A stretch of 64,000 bases of DNA from Gaetbulibacter sp. S0825 (GTDB lineage Bacteria; Bacteroidota; Bacteroidia; Flavobacteriales; Flavobacteriaceae): NCBI RefSeq assembly GCF_011777505.1, contig NZ_JAATJT010000003.1, positions 558,001-622,000 of the forward strand, read 5' to 3'. The notes below the pieces were generated by a model. That model made no database searches, had not been told where the DNA came from, and was given only the letters and a program-made list of their open reading frames with translations. Position 1 is the first letter of the stretch; every line of letters starts with the position of its first letter. Positions 26,479 to 34,534 of this stretch are shown one piece after another. The translations under genes and the position numbers were made by a program.

Positions 26479-27472
26479 GCCTTTTAATTAAATCGAATCT
26501 ATAAATTTTTTCTTGCTGTTCTATATGATAGAATGCACAATTTGAATAGTGCACAAAACTATAACCTTCCTCATATTTAAAACATTCTTTATCCACTTTA
26601 TATAACCCATCTACATCAATATTCCCATAAGGTGAAATGCGTCTAAATCTATATTCATGCATAATATCAGTAACATGTAACTCAAACCAAGCACCAGCTG
26701 CAATACCATCTAACCACTGAGCATGATGACTTTTATCTTCAATATGCTTAGGTTCTAATGTCCCAATAAAATTTGGTTTATGCTGCGTTAAACGATCTAA
26801 AAAATAACGTCTATTATCTTTTTTTACAGATGATTGATATTCTAAAATCTCACCAACTTCACTAACTTCATAAATATGATTTTCTGTATCAGCAATTACA
26901 ACATTACCAATCGTGCTTGGTGTAAACCATTTTGACTTTTTTAATTGCTTCTTAATTTTGAAATCAGTTACAGATGCTATTAAACTATCGGTCACAAATC
27001 TGGCACAATTGCAAGCATCTTTGATGAAAGCTGCATAACGAATAAAATGACGATTTTGCATTCTAGTAATATGGCTTCGAGCTTTACTATAATCAATTGC
27101 GTTACAAACCGAAGCTATTAATTTACCATCGCCATGAGTCAATTTTGGATGCGTAGCTAAAAAATGTAGAATATCATCTAAGTTTTCAATTTTATCTTCC
27201 TTTACCACAGCTTTAATTGGGAAATCCAATTCATGGTCTGTATCTTTTCCTCTTACACGACCATTTGGAATTGGCGTAATATAGCGTCCAAAATCATGAT
27301 ACTCTAAAACTCCAGTCATCTTATTTATTAAAACTAACGCAGCATGACCAGCTCTAACATAATTTTTTTTACCAATACCAAGATAACGCATGTATGGCGA
27401 GTACCATTCGTCTGCAACCATAACAATGGTTTCAGGATAAGCTAATGTTAAAATGATTCCAGAATTAGTCAT
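26471..27472 (-). CDS. Conserved hypothetical protein (possibly DUF6695)
   Basis: 333 residues, cytosolic-looking. It begins TNSGIILTLAYPETIVMVAD, and further blocks are VRAGHAALVLINKMTGVLEY, HDFGRYITPIPNGRVRG, NCARFVTDSLIASVT and HHAQWLDGIAAGAWFELH. The combination of a conserved NCARF cysteine and HDFG histidine suggests a papain-like (NlpC/P60 or DUF4105-type) fold, but I cannot confirm it. The label DUF6695 is from memory only. Its start overlaps the NRDE gene's stop by 8 bases (ATGACTAA), so the two are probably co-expressed. Confidence 0.8.
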   Translation of the reverse strand: MTNSGIILTLAYPETIVMVADEWYSPYMRYLGIGKKNYVRAGHAALVLINKMTGVLEYHDFGRYITPIPNGRVRGKDTDHELDFPIKAVVKEDKIENLDDILHFLATHPKLTHGDGKLIASVCNAIDYSKARSHITRMQNRHFIRYAAFIKDACNCARFVTDSLIASVTDFKIKKQLKKSKWFTPSTIGNVVIADTENHIYEVSEVGEILEYQSSVKKDNRRYFLDRLTQHKPNFIGTLEPKHIEDKSHHAQWLDGIAAGAWFELHVTDIMHEYRFRRISPYGNIDVDGLYKVDKECFKYEEGYSFVHYSNCAFYHIEQQEKIYRFDLIKRLS

Positions 27473-28190
27473 CTACTGAGATAGGAAATTGGAATTTATG
27501 ATTAGATTTTTCTTTTGTTTGAAGGTTTTCAAAACTCATAATAACGTCATTCTCATTCTTAGATATTTGTGTAATGCTAGTAGTTTTTACAAAAAAACGA
27601 TCCATAATCACCCCATAGTCTTCGTTCCCTTTTCCAGCCGTATTATGAAACTTTAAGATACTGCTTGATGTCAATTCAAAATCTTTTTTAAAATCTTCAA
27701 ACCACTGTAATCGCTCTTTTTTCATTTCAGCATTGTATAGTGAAGATGAAGACCAAATTATAGGTTTTAGAGGTAAACTACTTAAATGTTTATCTTTTCC
27801 GTCCCAAATTAATTCTTTAAATTTCATTATAGAATTCCACTCAACAATAACAAGTGTAAAAGGTTCAACACCTTCTAAGTTATAAGTGTTTATAGTTTCA
27901 TCAAGGTTTTTAGCAATAAGTAAATCTTTTAAAACCACTCCTCTGCTCAATCTATAAGAAGCTTTACGCTCATGCATTTTAAAACCACCATTTAGCACGC
28001 ACAAAACACGCTGTCTTTCACTAACTCCAATCCAAGAACCACCAGCAACCTCATCTTTTGGCATAAGTAGTTTTGTGTTTTCAACACTATAAAAATCTGG
28101 TGGCAAGGTCTTTCTATTTGGTGCTTCATCTCTATTAGATGTGAGCACAAAACTTTTTTGGCCTGTTGGAATAAGGGTTACTGTACACAT
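27465..28190 (-). CDS. NRDE (TANGO2-like) family protein
   Basis: 241 residues. The defining NRDE motif is in the opening CTVTLIPTGQKSFVLTSNRD, preceded by the catalytic-looking C2 expected of this Ntn-hydrolase-like family. Further signatures: GGSWIGVSERQRVLCVLNGG and LPLKPIIWSSSSLYNAEMK. Bacterial members have no settled function; the eukaryotic relative TANGO2 is tied to heme and lipid handling. First gene of a two-gene operon. Confidence 0.88.
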   Translation of the reverse strand: MCTVTLIPTGQKSFVLTSNRDEAPNRKTLPPDFYSVENTKLLMPKDEVAGGSWIGVSERQRVLCVLNGGFKMHERKASYRLSRGVVLKDLLIAKNLDETINTYNLEGVEPFTLVIVEWNSIMKFKELIWDGKDKHLSSLPLKPIIWSSSSLYNAEMKKERLQWFEDFKKDFELTSSSILKFHNTAGKGNEDYGVIMDRFFVKTTSITQISKNENDVIMSFENLQTKEKSNHKFQFPISVDD

Positions 28191-28246
28191 GATTTTTTAA
28201 GTCTGTAAACCATTGAGCAACTTACAAAATATCATCAAAAAAATCG

Positions 28247-28254
28247 TAACTTTG
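28247..28254 (+). promoter_or_regulatory. -7 promoter box of pruA
   Basis: TAACTTTG fits TAnnTTTG and lies 37 bases before the pruA start. Confidence 0.5.
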
Positions 28255-28291
28255 CAATCATTTTTAATATTTACAAAAACAAAAATATATT

Positions 28292-29920
28292 ATGGGAAAA
28301 GGTTTCTTTAACGTACCAATTGCAGTAAACGAACCTGTAAAAAGATACGCTCCAGGATCTCCAGAGCGTGATGCTGTTTTAAAAGCATACAAGGACATGT
28401 TTAATAGTAACACTGACGTGCCAATGTACATCAACGGTAAGGATGTTACTACTGGAAATATACGAACAATGTCTCCACCTCACGATCATCAACATATTGT
28501 TGGGCAATACCATATTGCTGAACAATCGCATATTGAAGAAGCTATTTCAACAGCATTAGAAGCTAGAAAAAATTGGGCAGAAATGCCTTGGGAACATCGT
28601 GCAGGAATCTTTTTAAAAGCTGCCGAGTTAATAGCTGGACCATATAGAGCAAAAATAAATGCTGCAACCATGATTGCTCAATCAAAAACAGTACATCAAG
28701 CCGAAATTGATGCAGCATGTGAGTTGATTGATTTTTTACGTTTCAATGTTCAGTTTATGACTGATATTTACATGGAACAACCTGAAAGTACTAGTGACGC
28801 ATGGAATCGCATTGAGTACAGACCTCTAGAAGGTTTTACCTATGCTGTAACACCCTTTAACTTTACTGCTATTGCTGGAAATCTTCCTGCATGTATGGCT
28901 TTAATGGGAAATGTAGTTGTTTGGAAGCCAAGTGATAGTCAAGTATATTCTGCTAAAGTAATTATGGATGTATTTAAAGAAGCTGGTGTTCCTGCAGGTG
29001 TAATCAACGTGGTATTTGGTGACCCAGTAATGATTACAAATACAGTAATGGCTAGTCCTGATTTTTCTGGATTGCACTTCACTGGTTCTACTTTTATTTT
29101 TAAAGAACTTTGGAAGCAAATAGGAAACAACATACATAACTATAAAACATATCCAAGAATTGTTGGTGAAACTGGTGGAAAAGATTTCATCGTGGCTCAC
29201 AAAACAGCAAACGCAAAACAAGTTGCAACTGCTATAGCAAGAGGTGCTTTTGAATTCCAAGGACAAAAATGTAGTGCAGCATCAAGAGCTTATATTCCTA
29301 CTAATTTGTGGAGTGATGTGAAAAACTTTTTGTTAGAAGACATCAAGTCCTTTAAAATGGGATCTCCAGAAGATTTAAACAATTTCATAACTGCAGTAAT
29401 CCATGAAGGTTCTTTTGATAAACTTGCAAAGTATATTGACCAAGCAAAAGCTGATGGCAATGCTGAAATTATTGCAGGTGGTGGTTATGATAAGAGTAAA
29501 GGCTATTTCGTTGAACCAACAGTTATTGTCACTAAAGACCCAAAATACACAACCATGTGCACAGAGTTATTTGGTCCTGTTATGACCATTTATGTATATG
29601 ATGAAAATGAGTATGCTGAGACTTTAAAGTTGGTAGATGAAACTAGTGAATATGCATTAACAGGAGCTATTTTAGCAACCGATAGATATGCAGTTGAACA
29701 AGCTACAAAAGCACTTCAAAATTGTGCAGGAAACTTTTATATTAACGATAAACCAACAGGAGCGGTTGTAGGTCAGCAACCATTTGGTGGTGCAAGAGCC
29801 TCAGGAACAAATGATAAAGCTGGAAGCGCTCAAAACTTGTTACGTTGGGTATCTCCAAGAATGATTAAGGAAACGTTTGTAACTCCAACAGATTACAGAT
29901 ATCCTTTCTTAGGAGAATAG
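28292..29920 (+). CDS. pruA: L-glutamate gamma-semialdehyde (1-pyrroline-5-carboxylate) dehydrogenase
   Basis: NAD-dependent oxidation of glutamate semialdehyde to glutamate, the second step of proline breakdown. 542 residues, the stand-alone form without a proline dehydrogenase domain. Active-site features: N190 in PFNFTAIAGN, LHFTGSTFIF cofactor loop, E293 in VGETGGKDF and nucleophile C327 in FQGQKCSAASRAY. The C-terminal GQQPFGGARASGTNDKAG is typical of this subfamily. Single gene with its own promoter box and terminator. Confidence 0.97.
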   Translation: MGKGFFNVPIAVNEPVKRYAPGSPERDAVLKAYKDMFNSNTDVPMYINGKDVTTGNIRTMSPPHDHQHIVGQYHIAEQSHIEEAISTALEARKNWAEMPWEHRAGIFLKAAELIAGPYRAKINAATMIAQSKTVHQAEIDAACELIDFLRFNVQFMTDIYMEQPESTSDAWNRIEYRPLEGFTYAVTPFNFTAIAGNLPACMALMGNVVVWKPSDSQVYSAKVIMDVFKEAGVPAGVINVVFGDPVMITNTVMASPDFSGLHFTGSTFIFKELWKQIGNNIHNYKTYPRIVGETGGKDFIVAHKTANAKQVATAIARGAFEFQGQKCSAASRAYIPTNLWSDVKNFLLEDIKSFKMGSPEDLNNFITAVIHEGSFDKLAKYIDQAKADGNAEIIAGGGYDKSKGYFVEPTVIVTKDPKYTTMCTELFGPVMTIYVYDENEYAETLKLVDETSEYALTGAILATDRYAVEQATKALQNCAGNFYINDKPTGAVVGQQPFGGARASGTNDKAGSAQNLLRWVSPRMIKETFVTPTDYRYPFLGE

Positions 29921-29937
29921 TAGATACTGTTATAAAG

Positions 29938-29970
29938 ATAAAAAAACCTGCAATTGCAGGTTTTTTTATT
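29938..29970 (+). terminator. Rho-independent terminator after pruA
   Basis: The self-complementary stem AACCTGCAATTGCAGGTT sits between an A-run and a T-run at 29941-29967. With A and T on either side it could also stop transcripts from the minus strand. Confidence 0.8.
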
Positions 29971-29977
29971 TGCTAAT

Positions 29978-30076
29978 TTATCCTTTATACTTCAAAGGTA
30001 AGTGCACCACTTTTTTTGTGTCGAAAAAATCTTCTTCAAAATAATCACTAAGACAATATAAAGTGGCTTTTGGGAA
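29978..30076 (-). pseudogene. Detached duplicate of the rsmG 3' end (32 codons plus stop)
   Basis: On the minus strand this reads FPKATLYCLSDYFEEDFFDT, KKVVHLPLKYKG, stop. The intact RsmG ends FPKATIYSLSDYFNEDFFET, KKVVYLPLKYKP. By hand count 26 of 32 residues and 81 of 96 bases match, with the frame and stop kept. Similarity ends at the F codon (30074-30076), 14 bases short of the cyclase stop. It is not expressed as a gene in its own right. It looks like the 3' end of an older or foreign rsmG copy, separated from the rest by the cyclase gene. Confidence 0.85.
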
Positions 30077-30090
30077 GCAACTTATAGAAA

Positions 30091-30903
30091 TTAACGTAGT
30101 ACAGCATATAAACGCACTTGTCCACCAGAGCCTCCTTGAATTTTTACGGGTGCTACAATTAGGAATATACCTTTAGGTGGTAGCAAATGTAAATTAGCTA
30201 CGTTTTCTAACTGGTATTTTCCTGATCCATTAACTACGCTATGAACTGGTAAGCCTTTAGCTTGAGCTGCATCTACGCTCATATTGTCTATACCAATACC
30301 TTTTATGTCTCGCTCATCAATTAAAAATTGTGCAGCTTCCTTAGAAAAACCAGGAAAATGCATTTTGCCGTTACTATCTTCATTTTTATAGGCTTTATAA
30401 TCGTTCCATTTTTTACTCCAACCAGTATATAAAAGCACTATTACGCCTTTAGGAAGTACTCCATTAACTGTTTCCCATTTTAAAATATCAGACTTACTTA
30501 ATATATAATCAGGGTTTGTTCCACTTTGCTCAGAAATGTCGATGACTACCGCTGGTCCAAACAAATCGGTTGCGCTAAGCTGTTCTACTGATTTTAAATT
30601 ATCTCCACCATGAATTGGCGCATCAATATGCGTTCCAAAATGCTCAGGTGTGCTATAAGCTCCCATTCCTGGTGCACCACTTTTACGTGCAAAAATAGTA
30701 TCGTACTCAAAAGGGTTTCCTTTGTCATTTGGCCAATAAGGACTTGTATTGTTAAGCACATGTGTTAAATCAATAATTTGTAACTCACCATCAATAAGTT
30801 GCTGTAGTGTATCTTTTGAAGGTGTTTCTTGTTTGCAGCTAGAAAATGAGATGCTAAATAGTAATACAAACAATCCTTTTTTAATTATAGTTTTAACCAT
30901 CAT
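30091..30903 (-). CDS. Cyclase family (kynurenine formamidase-like) lipoprotein
   Basis: 270 residues with a lipoprotein signal (LLFSISFSSC), so it is exported and anchored, unlike cytosolic formamidases. Cyclase-family motifs are LTHVLNNTSPYWPNDKGNPF, HFGTHIDAPIHGG (the H-x-x-x-D-x-P-x-H metal site) and IKGIGIDNMSVDAA. The likely activity is hydrolysis of a small amide or cyclic substrate; which one is unknown. It begins 5 bases after the rsmG stop and is followed by a duplicate of the rsmG 3' end, which suggests that this single gene was inserted there. An ATG one codon further in (30900) is also possible. Confidence 0.9.
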   Translation of the reverse strand: MMVKTIIKKGLFVLLFSISFSSCKQETPSKDTLQQLIDGELQIIDLTHVLNNTSPYWPNDKGNPFEYDTIFARKSGAPGMGAYSTPEHFGTHIDAPIHGGDNLKSVEQLSATDLFGPAVVIDISEQSGTNPDYILSKSDILKWETVNGVLPKGVIVLLYTGWSKKWNDYKAYKNEDSNGKMHFPGFSKEAAQFLIDERDIKGIGIDNMSVDAAQAKGLPVHSVVNGSGKYQLENVANLHLLPPKGIFLIVAPVKIQGGSGGQVRLYAVLR

Positions 30904-30908
30904 AGTAT

Positions 30909-31538
30909 TTATGGTTTATACTTTAATGGCAAATACACCACTTTTTTAGTTTCGAAAAAATCTTCATTGAAATAATCACTAAGACTATATATAGTGGCTT
31001 TGGGGAAGTCTTGCAATTCTTCGGTTAAATCTCCTCCCTTTAAGTATAGAATTCCATTTTTAAGCTCGTGGTTACTTTTTTTGTTTACTTTTCTTTTCAC
31101 CCAACCAACAAAACTAGACATAGATGTAACCGCTCTACTTACAATAAAGTCGAAGGTTTCATTAATATCTTCAGCGCGCTTATGCGAGGTCTTTACATTT
31201 GATAAACCTAAACTTTCTACTAATGCGTCAACCACTTTTAATTTCTTATTAATACTATCCACCAAATGAAAATTGCATTCTGGGTAAAGTATAGCTAATG
31301 GAATCCCAGGAAACCCTCCTCCAGTACCAACATCTAAAACAGTTGTTCCATCTTTAAACTGTATTACTTTTGCAATACCAAGAGAATGCAATACGTGACG
31401 TAAATACAATTCATCAATATCTTTTCTTGAAACCACATTAATCTTGGAATTCCAATCTAAATAAAGCTCAAAAAGTTGACTAAATTGTTCCTTTTGAATT
31501 TCAGAAAGTTGAGGGAAATATTTTTGAATTAATTCCAT
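30909..31538 (-). CDS. rsmG: 16S rRNA (guanine(527)-N7)-methyltransferase
   Basis: SAM-dependent methylation of G527 in 16S rRNA. 209 residues, normal length. Motif I is TVLDVGTGGGFPGIPLAILY; other family marks are NVVSRKDIDELYLRHVLHSL and FDFIVSRAVTSM. The enzyme appears complete, ending in LPLKYKP. Its last 32 codons are duplicated 0.9 kb downstream beyond the cyclase gene. Confidence 0.96.
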   Translation of the reverse strand: MELIQKYFPQLSEIQKEQFSQLFELYLDWNSKINVVSRKDIDELYLRHVLHSLGIAKVIQFKDGTTVLDVGTGGGFPGIPLAILYPECNFHLVDSINKKLKVVDALVESLGLSNVKTSHKRAEDINETFDFIVSRAVTSMSSFVGWVKRKVNKKSNHELKNGILYLKGGDLTEELQDFPKATIYSLSDYFNEDFFETKKVVYLPLKYKP

Positions 31539-31618
31539 TAATTAATATTTTTAGACAAAATTAACTATTTAAACCAATAATAATTCTTTTGCTAAAAGAT
31601 TATCGATTTAATAATTAA

Positions 31619-31626
31619 TATATTTG
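31619..31626 (+). promoter_or_regulatory. -7 promoter box of the desaturase gene
   Basis: TATATTTG fits TAnnTTTG and lies 57 bases before the start codon. Confidence 0.45.
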
Positions 31627-31683
31627 CAACTTATTATATAAAAACGAACAAACTAACGTTATTATATTGATAATAAACAAAAC

Positions 31684-32778
31684 ATGAATAAACAAACTCT
31701 CACCTTTTCAAGAACTGATTCAGCCAAATTTTTTAGAACCCTAAATAAACGAGTAAACGATTATTTTAAAGAAAATAACCTAAAAAAAACAGGTAACTGG
31801 AAATTATATACAAAAGCCATCATAATGTTTACATTATTGCTTGGACCTCTAGTACTCTTACTTACTGTTAATTTACCAGGTTGGGCTTTAGTTTTATGCA
31901 TGATAACGATTGGTGTTGGTATGGCTGGTGTTGGTATGAATGTAATGCACGATGCTAACCATGGATCTTTTTCCAGTAAAAAATGGGTAAACAAGCTAAT
32001 GGGAAGCAGTATACATATATTAGCTGGAAATGATTATAACTGGAAAGTGCAACACAATGTATTGCACCACACATATACTAACATTCAAGGTCATGATGAG
32101 GATATTGATGCTGGAAGAATCATTCGTTTTTCAAAACATTCAAAGTGGTTGAAAATTCATCAATATCAAAAATATTATGCGTTCTTTTTATATGGATTAT
32201 TAACAGTAAATTGGGCTATTACTACCGATTTTAAGCAAACATACCTATACTTAAAAAGAAAATTATCTTATGGAAAAATGCCAAATCCTGCAACACAATG
32301 GACTAAGCTAATTATTGGAAAAATAATTTATTACTCTATTTGGGTAGTTTTACCGTTATCTTTAGGATATACTTGGTGGCAAGTATTAATAGGCTTCTTA
32401 ATAATGCATTATACTGCGGGAATTATTTTAAGTGTTATTTTCCAATTAGCACACGTAATGCCAAACACCGAGATGCCTTTGCCTGATGAGGATGGAAATA
32501 TGAAAAACACTTGGGCAGTTCACCAATTATTTACAACATCTAATTTTTCACCCAAAAGTTGGTTAGTAGAGTTTTACACTGGTGGCTTAAATAGACAAGT
32601 TGAACATCATTTGTTTTCGCACATTAGTCATATTCACTATAAAAACATTGCAAAAATTGTTAAGCAAACTGCAAAAGAATGTAGTTTACCTTACAATGAA
32701 TACAATACAATATGGAAGGCTATTGCAGAACATTACAGACAGTTAAAAGTCTTAGGCCAAAAGCCTGCATTAGCTTAG
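31684..32778 (+). CDS. Membrane fatty acid (acyl-CoA/acyl-lipid) desaturase
   Basis: Di-iron desaturase that puts double bonds into membrane acyl chains. 364 residues with paired hydrophobic helices near 45-85 and 210-255. The three histidine boxes are complete: H89-D-A-N-H93, H124NVLHH129, and QVEHH at 305-309. A Q in the first position of the third box is typical of front-end (delta-6-like) desaturases, although no cytochrome b5 domain is fused. The exact regioselectivity is unknown. An aminotransferase gene follows after 31 bases. Confidence 0.93.
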   Translation: MNKQTLTFSRTDSAKFFRTLNKRVNDYFKENNLKKTGNWKLYTKAIIMFTLLLGPLVLLLTVNLPGWALVLCMITIGVGMAGVGMNVMHDANHGSFSSKKWVNKLMGSSIHILAGNDYNWKVQHNVLHHTYTNIQGHDEDIDAGRIIRFSKHSKWLKIHQYQKYYAFFLYGLLTVNWAITTDFKQTYLYLKRKLSYGKMPNPATQWTKLIIGKIIYYSIWVVLPLSLGYTWWQVLIGFLIMHYTAGIILSVIFQLAHVMPNTEMPLPDEDGNMKNTWAVHQLFTTSNFSPKSWLVEFYTGGLNRQVEHHLFSHISHIHYKNIAKIVKQTAKECSLPYNEYNTIWKAIAEHYRQLKVLGQKPALA

Positions 32779-32809
32779 TTTATTTTTACGCTACTAACAA
32801 TACATTACA

Positions 32810-33994
32810 ATGAGCCTACTTTCTGAAAGAGTCTTAAAAATGTCTACCTCTGCAACTTTAGCTATGGCTGCTAAAGCAAGAGAATTAAAGGCTGAAGGAA
32901 AAGACATTATTAGTTTAAGTTTGGGTGAGCCAGATTTTAACACCCCAGATTTTATTAAAGATGCTGCTATAAAAGCAATTAATGAAAACTATAATTCGTA
33001 TACACCTGTTGATGGTTATGTAGAATTAAAACAAGCTATAATCACTAAGTTTAAACGTGATAACAATCTAACATATACCTTACCTCAAATTGTTGTTTCT
33101 ACTGGTGCTAAACAATGTTTAGCTAATATTGCTGCCACAATGATTAACCCTGGTGACGAAGTAATTTTACCTTGTCCTTATTGGGTAAGCTATAATGATA
33201 TAGTAAAATTAAATGAAGGTATTCCTGTTGAAGTTACTACATCCATTGAGACAGACTTCAAAATGACAGCTAAGCAGCTTGAAGCAGCCATCACACCAAA
33301 AACAAAAATGCTTTGGTACAGTTCGCCATGTAACCCAAGTGGTTCAGTATATAGCGAACAAGAGCTTAGGGACATTGCAGATGTTCTACAAAAACATCCA
33401 GATATTTATGTGGTATCCGACGAAATCTATGAACACATAAACTTTGAAGGTGGTCATGCAAGTATGGCACAATTTGATGATATGTACGATAGAACTATTA
33501 CTGTAAATGGTGTCTCAAAAGCGTTTGCTATGACAGGTTGGAGAATAGGTTTTATTGGTGCACCTACCGAAATTGCTAGGGCTTGTAATAAAATGCAAGG
33601 TCAAATAACAAGTGGTGCCAATTGTATTGCACAACGTGCTGTAATTACAGCTATGGAAGCTAACCCAAGTAGTGTAAAATATATGGTTGACGAATTTAAG
33701 GTGCGTCGCGATTTAGTATTAAATCTTCTAAAAGACATTGAAGGTTTTAAAACCAATACTCCTGAAGGTGCCTTTTACGTATTACCAGACATTTCGAGTT
33801 ATTTTGGAAAAACATTACGAGGCAAAACCATTAATAATGCAACAGATTTTTCATTGTTTTTATTAGAAGAGGCACTCGTAGCTACTGTAACAGGAGAAGC
33901 TTTTGGAAATGCCAATACTATTAGAATATCGTATGCAGCATCACAAGAAGAATTAATTGAAGCTATAAAACGTATAAAAGAAGTAGTTAATTAA
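32810..33994 (+). CDS. Class I/II PLP-dependent aminotransferase (aspartate aminotransferase type)
   Basis: 394 residues. The fold-type I signature is complete: SLSLGEPDFNTPDF near the N-terminus, YTPVDGY, SSPCNPSGSVYS, VVSDEIYEHI with the PLP-binding aspartate, and SKAFAMTGWRIGF with the Schiff-base lysine K237. The sequence is of the subgroup I-gamma aspartate/prephenate aminotransferase kind (AspC/AspB). Substrate choice between aspartate and aromatic acids is not decided by eye. Confidence 0.93.
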   Translation: MSLLSERVLKMSTSATLAMAAKARELKAEGKDIISLSLGEPDFNTPDFIKDAAIKAINENYNSYTPVDGYVELKQAIITKFKRDNNLTYTLPQIVVSTGAKQCLANIAATMINPGDEVILPCPYWVSYNDIVKLNEGIPVEVTTSIETDFKMTAKQLEAAITPKTKMLWYSSPCNPSGSVYSEQELRDIADVLQKHPDIYVVSDEIYEHINFEGGHASMAQFDDMYDRTITVNGVSKAFAMTGWRIGFIGAPTEIARACNKMQGQITSGANCIAQRAVITAMEANPSSVKYMVDEFKVRRDLVLNLLKDIEGFKTNTPEGAFYVLPDISSYFGKTLRGKTINNATDFSLFLLEEALVATVTGEAFGNANTIRISYAASQEELIEAIKRIKEVVN

Positions 33995-34032
33995 AACTAC
34001 TTGTCACTTCGATAAAAAAATATCCATAAATA

Positions 34033-34065
34033 AAAAGCCACATACTGTTAAAGATGTGGCTTTTT
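34033..34065 (+). terminator. Rho-independent terminator after the aminotransferase gene
   Basis: AAAAAGCCACAT (34033-34044) pairs with ATGTGGCTTTTT (34054-34065) around a 9-base loop. The symmetric A/T tails could also serve the opposing small gene. Confidence 0.8.
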
Positions 34066-34123
34066 AGCATAACCAACCAAGGTTACTAACTAACTAAATT
34101 AAAATATATGTTGATGTATGTGT

Positions 34124-34381
34124 TTAACTAAAAACCGCTATGATTGCTATTGCGAAAACTGACAATTTTAAAACAGCATCAATACCTAAAGTATATTGAT
34201 ATTGAAAACTCTTAATACGTTGTTTAACTCCAAAAACAGATTTTGGACTAGACTGAAAGAAGTTGTTCTTTATTTCTTCTTTATAGGCTGAACTTAAAAT
34301 ACCTTCATTATTAAAAACAAAATGCTCTCTTTTCTTCTTGGGTAATGGTTCAAATTCTTGATGTGATAATACTAATTCCAT
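34124..34381 (-). CDS. Small protein with C-terminal membrane anchor
   Basis: 85 residues. A charged N-terminal half (HQEFEPLPKKKREHFVFNNE) and one hydrophobic helix at the very end (LGIDAVLKLSVFAIAIIAVF) suggest a tail-anchored protein facing the cytoplasm. No known domain recognised. Isolated, 154 bases downstream of trkH on the same strand. Probably real because of the orderly topology; function unknown. Confidence 0.6.
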   Translation of the reverse strand: MELVLSHQEFEPLPKKKREHFVFNNEGILSSAYKEEIKNNFFQSSPKSVFGVKQRIKSFQYQYTLGIDAVLKLSVFAIAIIAVFS

Positions 34382-34534
34382 GATTTAATTTTTTTGATTG
34401 ATTTATACATATAAGACGATGATTAAATAAAAATGTTACATAACATATTCTAAAATCATTTTGAAAATAAGCATGAAAAATCACGAAAGATATTGTAAAT
34501 ATTGAAGAAAATAGATTTAAAAAAACTAAAGAAA

